Assembly (NCBI GenBank): GCA_023459495.1
Contig: JAEWTL010000077.1
Span: forward strand, 1-64,000
From: Bacillota bacterium
Lineage (GTDB): Bacteria; Bacillota; Clostridia; Christensenellales; SZUA-584
Length of the DNA stretch: 64,000 bases
Direction: 5' to 3'
How positions within the stretch are numbered: position 1 is the first letter of the stretch; each line of letters begins with the position of its first letter. Positions 48,515-56,421 of this stretch are shown here, piece by piece. The notes under the pieces were generated by a model. It saw only the letters and a program-made list of their open reading frames with translations. It was not told the origin of the DNA and searched no databases. A program made the position numbers and the translations under genes.

Positions 48515-51415
48515 TTGATATCCCGGACAAAAAAAACGCTGAAGCGCGCGTTGGTTATGGTTCTGATCATCGCACTGGCCGCAACCGGCATCGCCGCCTT
48601 ATCGGGCGGTTTTTCGAGCGCTGTCGATTATTCGGTCATTCGTGTAAAGCTCTCGATGGGTACGACCACGTCCATCAGCTTCAAGCTTACCGGCAACTAT
48701 GGAATCGCGGGGTATTCCGGCGTAAACCTGTCTTCAGGCAGCTATACCGTTGCGCTTTCGGGCGGAAGCCTGAAGCTCAGCAGCGGCGGCTCCATACTAT
48801 ATACAGCATCCTCTCTTAAAATTGTGGAGCGTACACCGCCCACCGGTCAGAAGAATTACGCCACCCTTACAACGACCAATTACGGCACCCATGATTATCT
48901 GGGAAATATCGAATTCCGTGTCAGCAGCGGCAGCGTTGTCGTAATCAACCACGTCTATCTTGAATACTATCTCTACGGCGTGGTGCCACACGAGATGAGC
49001 AACACATGGCCCATGGAGGCGCTGAAGGCGCAGGCTGTCGCGGCTCGCACCTACGCAGTAAAGTATATGACCGGCTCCGGCACCTACGACGTCGTGGACA
49101 CCTCCGCGAATCAGGTATACAAGGGCTACAGCAGTTCATACGACAATGCCATCGCGGCAGTGAACGCCACAGCAAAACAGGTGTTGAAGTGCAACGGGCA
49201 GCTTGTGCAGGCGTATTTTTCCGCGTCCAACGGCGGTTATACCGAGATACCGCAGCACGTCTGGTCGGCCAGTGCAACCCTGCTGCCGTACCACGTCATT
49301 CAGGAGGATCCGTACGACACGCAGAACACGTGGAGCGAGCAGGAGGTCCTCATATTCCCTAAAACCGTCTCAAGTTCCAGCAATATTGCATATCAATACA
49401 TGAACAGCGGCTCCATGGTTTCCGGCACGGGAACCGAAGCCGCCAATGCGGTCAAGTATTTCAAGCTTTGCGCGTTGCCCGCCGTATCGTCCAAGGGCTA
49501 TACCGCCAACGTCACCAACGATATTGAAATCATCGGTGTGGACAGCATCGCCCCCAATACGTATGAAAGCCAGCATAATATTCCGGATTACAACGGCAAT
49601 AACCTGTGCGTATGCTTTGAGAAAGCCGACGTTACAATGCGCGTTTATGCGACCCGCAGCGCCACCCCGGAGGAGCTTGCCAACACAGGCGAGCCAACCG
49701 TACGTGAGCCGGTCACCGTTACCTTCACCATTGATCTTCACGCGCTGGACAGTACGGACGGCGTATACCGTGCGTTCACGAACTCCAGCTTGAGGCTTTT
49801 CGTCGTTACCGAAACCGAAACCGGCTGGAACATCTATCACCGGCGCTTCGGCCACGGCATCGGCCTCTCTCAGCGCGGCGCGCAGACACGTGCGAAAGCC
49901 GGACAAACCTATCAGGATATCCTTAGCTTCTACTACCCCTCCACCGTACTGGAGGCGCTCAACATCACCGTACCTGTGCCGGAAGCTCCGGTTGACGATA
50001 ACGCCAATGCCACAATCTTCAACTGCAGCATAAGCGTCAACGTGCGCAGCACGCCCGACACCACCCTGCCTGCTATCGGCAAGGCGCTACTCGGCGACCG
50101 TATCGTCGTGACGCAGGCGTTTGTCAATGCCGAATGGCATAAGATCGCTTTTGGCGGTATGGACGCCTACATCTATGCGTATTATGTGAAGCTGGACGAA
50201 CCGGATGCCGCGACGCCTACGGCGACCGATGTTTCTTCCACACCAACCGAAACGACTTCCGAAACTGCCACGGCAACGCCCAGTCCCACTGTAACACCCA
50301 CACCGACCGCGGCAGCTACGGCAACACCGACGGAGACGGTTGCGCCGACAGCGACCCCCACCACCGCGCCAGCCACATCCCCCACTGTCACCGCCATCGG
50401 TACGGTAACCTCGACGACGCTCAATGTCCGTACCGGCCCGGGAACCTCATACACAAAGGTCGGAACCTTTACCAAGGGCGATAAGGCCAGCGTTGTTCAG
50501 GCGGGTTCTGCGGGCAGTTGGCACAAGATCCTTTACAACAACAGCGTTGCATACGTTTACGCCAATTACATGAGCGTCACGACAACGCCCTCCATGGCAG
50601 CGACCGGTTCGGTGACCGCCTCCACACTCAACATCCGCAGCGGGCCGGGGACCTCCTATGCTGTGGTTGGCCGGTTCTCCAAAGGAGACTCAGTCAACAT
50701 TGTATCACAGGGCGACTCGGGTGGCTGGCACATGATCTGGTACAACAACAGCGCGGCATATGTCTATGCCGACTACGTGAAGGTAGCCGAAGCTGATCCG
50801 GTCGAAACGACAGGTGTCGTCACATCGTCCACGCTTAACGTACGGAGCGGGCCGGGAACCACGTACGCCACGTTGGGGACGCTGAAAAAAGGCGATACGG
50901 TACAAGTCCTCCAATCGTACAGCAGCGGAAGCTGGCACAAGATTAGGTACAACGGTGCAGACGCTTATGTCCATGCCTCCTATATCAGCCTTGCACAGGG
51001 TTCTGCCAGCCAGCCAGACAGCGGCAGCAGCGGCTCAACCGCCGTATATGCAACCGTCAATGCCAACCGGCTGAATTTCCGGGAGACAGCCTCCTTAAGC
51101 GGTACGGTGATCACAACGCTCACGCGCAACATCGTGGTGCAGGTGCTGGAGCAGGGTGATACCTGGTATAAGGTGAAATACGCCGGCAAAACAGGATATG
51201 TTTACGCTTCCTATATGAAGCTGTGCTCCGGAACCTATGGCACAGTGAACAGCAGCAAACTCAATGTTCGCAGCGGCGCTTCCACCTCGTCTGCAGTGCT
51301 CGGCGTTCTCGGCAAGGGTGATATCGTTCAAGTGCTCGAGAACAATGGGACGTGGCTGAAGATCGTATATGGGTCCACGTCGGCGTATGTTTATGCGGCA
51401 TATATCGATTTATAA
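48515..51415 (+). CDS. Secreted SpoIID-domain protein with six SH3b repeats
   Basis: 966 residues starting at TTG 48515, after GAGGTGAGG. N-terminal membrane anchor or signal (ALVMVLIIALAATGIAALSG). SpoIID/LytB domain about 130-490, with catalytic Glu in YGVVPHEMSNTWPMEALKAQ, AVAARTYAVKYM, and FGHGIGLSQRGAQTRAKAGQ. This is a lytic transglycosylase acting on glycan strands without stem peptides. One SH3b domain follows (about 500-560), then a Thr/Pro/Ala-rich linker (about 565-630) and five more SH3b repeats (LNVRTGPGTSYTKVG and variants) to the end. Much longer than sporulation SpoIID (about 340), so more likely a wall-bound autolysin. Confidence 0.9.
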   Translation: MISRTKKTLKRALVMVLIIALAATGIAALSGGFSSAVDYSVIRVKLSMGTTTSISFKLTGNYGIAGYSGVNLSSGSYTVALSGGSLKLSSGGSILYTASSLKIVERTPPTGQKNYATLTTTNYGTHDYLGNIEFRVSSGSVVVINHVYLEYYLYGVVPHEMSNTWPMEALKAQAVAARTYAVKYMTGSGTYDVVDTSANQVYKGYSSSYDNAIAAVNATAKQVLKCNGQLVQAYFSASNGGYTEIPQHVWSASATLLPYHVIQEDPYDTQNTWSEQEVLIFPKTVSSSSNIAYQYMNSGSMVSGTGTEAANAVKYFKLCALPAVSSKGYTANVTNDIEIIGVDSIAPNTYESQHNIPDYNGNNLCVCFEKADVTMRVYATRSATPEELANTGEPTVREPVTVTFTIDLHALDSTDGVYRAFTNSSLRLFVVTETETGWNIYHRRFGHGIGLSQRGAQTRAKAGQTYQDILSFYYPSTVLEALNITVPVPEAPVDDNANATIFNCSISVNVRSTPDTTLPAIGKALLGDRIVVTQAFVNAEWHKIAFGGMDAYIYAYYVKLDEPDAATPTATDVSSTPTETTSETATATPSPTVTPTPTAAATATPTETVAPTATPTTAPATSPTVTAIGTVTSTTLNVRTGPGTSYTKVGTFTKGDKASVVQAGSAGSWHKILYNNSVAYVYANYMSVTTTPSMAATGSVTASTLNIRSGPGTSYAVVGRFSKGDSVNIVSQGDSGGWHMIWYNNSAAYVYADYVKVAEADPVETTGVVTSSTLNVRSGPGTTYATLGTLKKGDTVQVLQSYSSGSWHKIRYNGADAYVHASYISLAQGSASQPDSGSSGSTAVYATVNANRLNFRETASLSGTVITTLTRNIVVQVLEQGDTWYKVKYAGKTGYVYASYMKLCSGTYGTVNSSKLNVRSGASTSSAVLGVLGKGDIVQVLENNGTWLKIVYGSTSAYVYAAYIDL

Positions 51416-51430
51416 ACACATGCTTGCATG

Positions 51431-51464
51431 AAACCGGGCTCAAATTTTTCCGCCCGGTTTTTTT
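51431..51464 (+). terminator. Terminator of SpoIID-SH3 gene
   Basis: AAACCGGGC (51431-51439) pairs with GCCCGGTTT (51452-51460), followed by TTTT. Confidence 0.9.
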
Positions 51465-51646
51465 ATCCACATTTGATTTTTTTCGTCAACATATTGGGGA
51501 TGCTTTCACGCCATGCCGACTTACGACATAAGCCGCTCATTTTTTTCGGTTGCCCACATATAGTATAGGCGAATGCATATTCCCGCCCTTCCCACATGAG
51601 TTATCCACCGTTTTCCGCAGGTTATCCACCATGAATGGTGGATAAC
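51463..51646. promoter_or_regulatory. Cluster of DnaA-box-like sites
   Basis: A perfect TTATCCACA at 51463-51471, TTATCCACC at 51601-51609 and 51622-51630, and its complement at 51638-51646. The last two are arms of a 12-bp inverted repeat (51621-51632 with 51635-51646). It lies in a 340-bp gap between convergent genes, which otherwise holds only terminators. It could titrate DnaA, or the hairpin could be a terminator. Confidence 0.5.
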
Positions 51647-51715
51647 TTTTCGAAATCAGCACCGCATGAATATACCGCCAACTCACGCTGCTCCAACGAC
51701 TTGCCGAAAGTGCAC

Positions 51716-51747
51716 GAAAAAGGCGGCGCGTTTTGCGCCGCCTTTTT
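51716..51747. terminator. Bidirectional terminator
   Basis: GGCGGCGC (51722-51729) pairs with GCGCCGCC (51735-51742) with T5 on the plus side and A-rich sequence on the other, so it can stop transcription both ways between convergent genes. Confidence 0.88.
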
Positions 51748-51757
51748 GACTGTTGTC

Positions 51758-53371
51758 TCAGAAGCTGTTCCGGTCGCGGTAACCCTTTGATGCCGGTTTG
51801 CGCCGAGCCATAGACGTACCCGGGCGTTTCTTCGCACCACTGGGTTTAACAGCTTTGCTGGACGGTTTGCTGGATTTCGCGGATGATCCACCGGACCTCT
51901 GCTGTCTCCACAATACGAGCAGCGCAGCGCCGACAGCGAGGATCAATACCGCCAGTACAATCGCAATGATCGGCACCACTCCCAGACCGGGCTTTGTTTC
52001 CGTTTCTGCCGGGCTGCTCTGGGTAACATCCGCTGCGTCCTCATAGTCCGTTCCGGAAGGTGCGGATGTGATCGTCACCTCAATGGGGATCGGATTAAGC
52101 GTATGCGTTGCGCCTTCCGTGTCGGTAACTGTAAGCACAAAGTTGAACGTTGTCGTCTCGCCGATGTCCGCCTGATATTCAAAGCTCGCCGTTCCGTATG
52201 CCGCCAAAAGCGCATTGTTGTAGGCTTCCTTGTTCTGCGTTGTCTCCATAACTGAGAGCTGGGTCAGCGTATAATCTGTGGCGTTGGTGATATGTCCCGT
52301 GAAGTTGACCGTACCCGCGGACGTCAGGCGTGGCCTGTCCACTTCCACCGTCATGGTAAGCTTGGACGCGATCTCGCTGTCATCGATGGGCAGTGCGATG
52401 GAGACCGTTTTCTCCACATTGACGATCTCCTGCTTATGGTCCACAAGCGTCAACAGGAAGGTGACGTCGGTGGAAGCCGTAAAGGAGAGGGTGTAGTCTT
52501 TCGTATAGTGAGCTCCGGGAGCCAGCTTGCTGGTCGGGAAATCCACCTTCTCGCCGTTGATATAAGCCGTTACGCCGCTGTACGTCACGTTGCCGTTATT
52601 CGTCACGTCCGCCGTAAAGGTAACGTCCTCACCTGCGTTGGGTGTGGAGTTGTTCACCGTAAAGGTAACATCCACCTTTCGAACCTCAATCGTTAAATCG
52701 ATAGGCGTGGGATTGTTGGTGCCATCTACTCCGTTAGCTGTATAGGTAACGACCGGGGCCAGCGTGGTCGCTGACGATACCGTATATTGATACTCCAGAG
52801 TCTTGGTCTTTCCGGGCGCAACGGTAAACGGAGAAGTATTGAGCGCTTTGCCGCCGTTGACACCGGGCACCTTAACGTTGACATTGGTCAACGCAGCCTC
52901 GCCCTGATTTTCTACATCAAATTTCAAAGTTATAATATCACCCGAAGCCACCAGTTTATCAGGTGAAACGGTAAACGTGACTCCGATGCCTACGGTAAGC
53001 TGTTTTTGAGTAAATGTGACGGTCGCTGAACCGAGTTCAGTGGCTCCCGTAGGATCGTACAACTGAAAAGTCACCGCACCAAATGCTGCCACAGTATAGG
53101 AAAAGGTCTGCTCTGCTGTCTCGCCAGCAGGTATCTGCTGCTCAAATGTCGCGCACGAAGTGCTTCCCTGCTTTAATACACACTCTGCAGGAAGATCAGC
53201 ACCTGAATCATTCGTTACCGTAACTTTCAGCGTGGTGGAGCCGAGTGCCGCCAGTTCAGTCGTTCCTGTAATCCGCACGTCAACGCCCGCCGCCTTGGCA
53301 GTCTGAATAGTTCCCCCAAATAAAGACAAAACAATTATCAATGCAATCAGTATTGATATATGCTTTTTCAA
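51758..53371 (-). CDS. Secreted Ig-repeat membrane protein (CARDB/DUF11-like)
   Basis: 537 residues. Signal peptide (MKKHISILIALIIVLSLFGG ... AKA), then four beta-sandwich repeats of about 100 residues (such as VTFTVNNSTPNAGEDVTFTA and ITLKFDVENQGEAALTNVNV) of the CARDB/NPCBM-associated type, one membrane helix (about 463-487, VVPIIAIVLAVLILAVGAAL) and a basic, Ser/Lys/Pro-rich cytoplasmic tail. It is exposed outside the cell. Ligand unknown. Followed by a strong terminator. Bases 53394-53617 upstream show no gene. Confidence 0.8.
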   Translation of the reverse strand: MKKHISILIALIIVLSLFGGTIQTAKAAGVDVRITGTTELAALGSTTLKVTVTNDSGADLPAECVLKQGSTSCATFEQQIPAGETAEQTFSYTVAAFGAVTFQLYDPTGATELGSATVTFTQKQLTVGIGVTFTVSPDKLVASGDIITLKFDVENQGEAALTNVNVKVPGVNGGKALNTSPFTVAPGKTKTLEYQYTVSSATTLAPVVTYTANGVDGTNNPTPIDLTIEVRKVDVTFTVNNSTPNAGEDVTFTADVTNNGNVTYSGVTAYINGEKVDFPTSKLAPGAHYTKDYTLSFTASTDVTFLLTLVDHKQEIVNVEKTVSIALPIDDSEIASKLTMTVEVDRPRLTSAGTVNFTGHITNATDYTLTQLSVMETTQNKEAYNNALLAAYGTASFEYQADIGETTTFNFVLTVTDTEGATHTLNPIPIEVTITSAPSGTDYEDAADVTQSSPAETETKPGLGVVPIIAIVLAVLILAVGAALLVLWRQQRSGGSSAKSSKPSSKAVKPSGAKKRPGTSMARRKPASKGYRDRNSF

Positions 53372-53617
53372 AACGTCTTTCCTCCTTGTTTCTCAACGCA
53401 TATACACCACATTATATATTCGACTAATTTTATAGCAAGCAAGGTTAAAAGTCAATGAAAGCAAATGCCAGCCGCCATTCAGGCGGACTTTCCGAGTTGA
53501 TATTTTAGTGTCACAGATCGCTTGAAAATTCGTCGTTTTAAATTGACAAGAATCCCCCGAGATGCTAAGATAATAGCCGTGCCAGCCGAAACCGGCATAA
53601 AACATGACTGATATCAT

Positions 53618-53694
53618 CTGGGTGTAGCGCAGTTTGGTAGCGCGCTTGAATGGGGTTCAAGAGGTCGCAGGTTCAATTCCTGTCACCCAGACCA
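53618..53694 (+). tRNA. tRNA-Pro (GGG)
   Basis: 77 nt: acceptor CTGGGTG with CACCCAG, D arm GCGC...GCGC, anticodon stem CTTGA/TCAAG with loop ATGGGGT (anticodon GGG, reads CCC and CCU), T arm GCAGG-TTCAATT-CCTGT, and encoded CCA. Confidence 0.96.
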
Positions 53695-53703
53695 TCAGGA
53701 TAA

Positions 53704-53737
53704 AAGCTCACAGGATTTGCATCCGTGAGCTTTTTTA
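53704..53737 (+). terminator. tRNA-Pro terminator
   Basis: AAGCTCAC (53704-53711) pairs with GTGAGCTT around an inner AGGA/TCC step, then T6 and TATTT. Confidence 0.85.
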
Positions 53738-53794
53738 TTTCTGGATATCATCTTATCTTTCTTGATCCAATTTTGTCAGAACACTAAATACAGG

Positions 53795-54448
53795 CTAGAT
53801 CTGATGAAAAAGGTACATTAGCTGCACCCAGTTTCTCAAATCAGGAACAACCACGTCTGCCTCGTTCAGGTGCTCCCTTTCCCCTATGCCAACGCAGAAC
53901 ATCCCGGCTGCTTTCCCTGCCTCAACTCCTGCCGGTGCGTCTTCGAACACAACGCATTCGTTGGCGGACAAATCCAACGCCTGGATGCCCAGCAAAAATA
54001 CCTCCGGGTCTGGCTTGGCCTTTGAGGTTCTGTTACTATCGACGATAGCGTCAAAAGCATCGGTTAATGCGAGCTTTTGCAATATGTATGGGGCGTTTTT
54101 ACTGGCACTGCCCAAAGCTGTCTTTATGCCTGCAGTGTGCAGGGTATGCAGAAAGTCCGCCGCACCGGGCAATATATCCGCCTGTGTCAGAGTGTCCAGC
54201 ATCTCGACATACCGCGTGTTCTTTCTTTTGGCAAGGGCTGCCCGTTCTTCTCCCCCTCGCTTTACGCCGCCGATCTCCAGCAATATCTCAAGGCTGCGCA
54301 TGCGGCTTACTCCTTTCAGCCGCTCGTTATCCGCCGGAGTGAATTCAAAGCCCAGCTCATCCGCCAGTTCTTTCCACGCAAGATAGTGGAACCTTGCGGT
54401 ATCGACGATCACGCCGTCCAGATCAAATATTGCGCCTTTATATATCAT
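53795..54448 (-). CDS. pgmB: Beta-phosphoglucomutase
   Basis: 217 residues from ATG 54448. HAD-family: nucleophile and acid/base Asp in GAIFDLDGVIVDTARFHYLA, cap residues LKGVSRMRSLEILLE, motif II GSASKNA and motif III/IV KPDPEVFLLG ... CVVFEDAPAGVEAG. Converts beta-glucose 1-phosphate to glucose 6-phosphate. It is the last gene of the operon containing the GH65 phosphorylase, which makes its substrate. Confidence 0.93.
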   Translation of the reverse strand: MIYKGAIFDLDGVIVDTARFHYLAWKELADELGFEFTPADNERLKGVSRMRSLEILLEIGGVKRGGEERAALAKRKNTRYVEMLDTLTQADILPGAADFLHTLHTAGIKTALGSASKNAPYILQKLALTDAFDAIVDSNRTSKAKPDPEVFLLGIQALDLSANECVVFEDAPAGVEAGKAAGMFCVGIGEREHLNEADVVVPDLRNWVQLMYLFHQI

Positions 54449-54581
54449 GTTGTTCCTTTTCTTGTTCCTTTTTCGCTTCAAAATGGTGCAGCAAACAAAT
54501 CCTTAACCTTAACGGTTATTGACTATTGCATTTTTTATCTCAGAGAAATAAGCCAGAGTGCAGCCCGCCTCATCAGGTGCT

Positions 54582-55538
54582 CTATTTCAGAGCAGCCTCC
54601 ACATCACGCACAAACTGCTGAACCACCTTCTCATATCGTTCCGGCTCCTGAGCGTGACCCTGACAGTGCATCGCGCCCTCGAACAGTTCCATCCGGGATA
54701 GCGGGTTCTTTGCTTCCCGAAATAGCTTCGTACACATCTCTACCGGGACCTGTTCGTCCGACGTGCCGTGTATAAACATTATGGGCACATTGGTCTCGGA
54801 AACCCGGCTGATGGGGCTGACGTCCTTGCAGTCAAAACCCAAGAGGTGCTTTATGCGGCGGCTGATCATCAGTACAGCAGGGAAGGGCGGCAGGTGCAGT
54901 AGTTTTAAAAAGAACTTCATCATATGATACAGGTCGGTGCCGCCGCCATCCTCCACGATGAAATCAATGCGGTTGTCAATGGCCAGCGTTTCCATGGCAG
55001 TAATCGCCCCCAGCGACTCGCCGTGGATACCGATGATGGTGTCTTCGCCCATACGCTGCTTCACCCATGTGATGACAGCTGAAAGGTCGAATTTTTCATA
55101 GGATCCCATTGAACTAATTTCTCCGGTGCTGTTGCCGAAGGCACGCTGGTCATAAATCACCGCCGCGTACCCCAAAGCCTGAAACATCGGGATGAACCGT
55201 ACAGACAGCATGCGGTTTTGCGTATAGCCGTGCACGCGTATGAGGCATTTGGGACGCTCTCCCGATACTGGCGAAACTCGAGCGGGAATAAATTCTCCTG
55301 AAATATCTTCTCCGTTGGAATGCAGGAGAAACGGTTCCTTCTCCATGCGGTCGTACGCCTCATAGTCCACATGGCCCCGCTCCGTCTGTTCCTGCCGTAC
55401 CAGCTCATAACTGCGGTGTCTTTCCCCTTTGGGCTTCAATACCTTTTCCGGCATGCTCCGGCTGACTATCAGACATAGAATGAAATACAGAAACAATATA
55501 GCTAAAATACAAATCAGAATGATCCAATACCATGCCAT
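54582..55538 (-). CDS. Membrane-anchored alpha/beta hydrolase
   Basis: 318 residues. N-terminal membrane helix (WYWIILICILAILFLYFILC), then an alpha/beta hydrolase fold: nucleophile elbow GIHGESLGA, Asp in FIHGTSDEQVPVEM and final His in GAMHCQGHAQEP. Likely an esterase or peptidase with the active domain on one face of the membrane. Substrate unknown. Cotranscribed with the sugar-phosphorylase genes. Confidence 0.85.
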   Translation of the reverse strand: MAWYWIILICILAILFLYFILCLIVSRSMPEKVLKPKGERHRSYELVRQEQTERGHVDYEAYDRMEKEPFLLHSNGEDISGEFIPARVSPVSGERPKCLIRVHGYTQNRMLSVRFIPMFQALGYAAVIYDQRAFGNSTGEISSMGSYEKFDLSAVITWVKQRMGEDTIIGIHGESLGAITAMETLAIDNRIDFIVEDGGGTDLYHMMKFFLKLLHLPPFPAVLMISRRIKHLLGFDCKDVSPISRVSETNVPIMFIHGTSDEQVPVEMCTKLFREAKNPLSRMELFEGAMHCQGHAQEPERYEKVVQQFVRDVEAALK

Positions 55539-55587
55539 GATCGTTTTCCCCCTTTTACTAAAATCAATTGATCACTTAAATCCACCG

Positions 55588-56397
55588 TCAGCGTTTTTGC
55601 GATTCTGCGGGTACTGTGATCAGTATCCGGCCTTCTCTGCCGCAGCGGCGGCCATGGTCAACTCCCATTTTTGCTGTGCCGTCGATGATATGCTCTGCAC
55701 AGGCGATGTACTCGTCGATATACCCCTTATCGATTGGGAAGCCATGATGACCGGGATAAATCATATCAAAATCCGTCGATAGGCTTTTTAGGCGGCGCAT
55801 CGATTTAAAGTAGGTTTCCGGGCTGCAACTGCCGTCAAGGTGAAGCAGTATGCCCCATTCACAGACGGTATCGCCGCTGTACAGTATCCGCTCCCCACGG
55901 TCAAGGAAGCACGTCGATCCCGGAGAATGACCCGGAGTATGAATGACCTCCACATCCCGTCCGCCGAGGCGGAATACATGGCCATCCTGAAAGTATTGGT
56001 AGTTGCCAGAGGCGTCGACCTGCAGTATGCGACGCACCGTGCGTCCCAATATGATGCGCAGCGCCAGGGGCAATGCTTCATGAAGCAGCACCGTCAAATA
56101 GGCCGGATCGGCATGGAGCTTGAATACATCGATGTCGTCTTCATGCATCCACAGTTCATGAAAGAAATGGTTCCCACCGAAGTGATCGAGGTGCGCGTGG
56201 GTATTCACGACGACGATCGGCAGGCTTGTCAGGGAGCGAACGGTATCCCTGAACTCCTCCGTGCCAATGCCGGTATCAATCAGCAATGCCCTTTCCTCTC
56301 CGGAAAGCAAGTAACAAAGCTGGTTGCCCATGATTTTTTCTTCAATTATATGGGTGTCTTTGTTGATCGTATGGACAAAATATTTAGGTTTCAGCAT
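55588..56397 (-). CDS. MBL-fold metallo-hydrolase
   Basis: 269 residues. Metal motif VVNTHAHLDHFGGNHFFHE, then VEVIHTPGHSPGSTCFLDRG and YPGHHGFPIDKGY. A glyoxalase II/RNase Z-like beta-lactamase fold binding two metals. Substrate not predictable. It lies within the carbohydrate operon, 24 bases after the phosphorylase gene. Confidence 0.88.
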   Translation of the reverse strand: MLKPKYFVHTINKDTHIIEEKIMGNQLCYLLSGEERALLIDTGIGTEEFRDTVRSLTSLPIVVVNTHAHLDHFGGNHFFHELWMHEDDIDVFKLHADPAYLTVLLHEALPLALRIILGRTVRRILQVDASGNYQYFQDGHVFRLGGRDVEVIHTPGHSPGSTCFLDRGERILYSGDTVCEWGILLHLDGSCSPETYFKSMRRLKSLSTDFDMIYPGHHGFPIDKGYIDEYIACAEHIIDGTAKMGVDHGRRCGREGRILITVPAESQKR

Positions 56398-56421
56398 TTC
56401 AACATCCTCCTTCCAGTACCA

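Noticed and set aside
48406..48819. Plus-strand frame of 137 codons upstream of the SpoIID gene
   Set aside because: Lies mostly in AT-rich spacer and in a shifted frame of the SpoIID gene, which has a clear ribosome site and TTG start.
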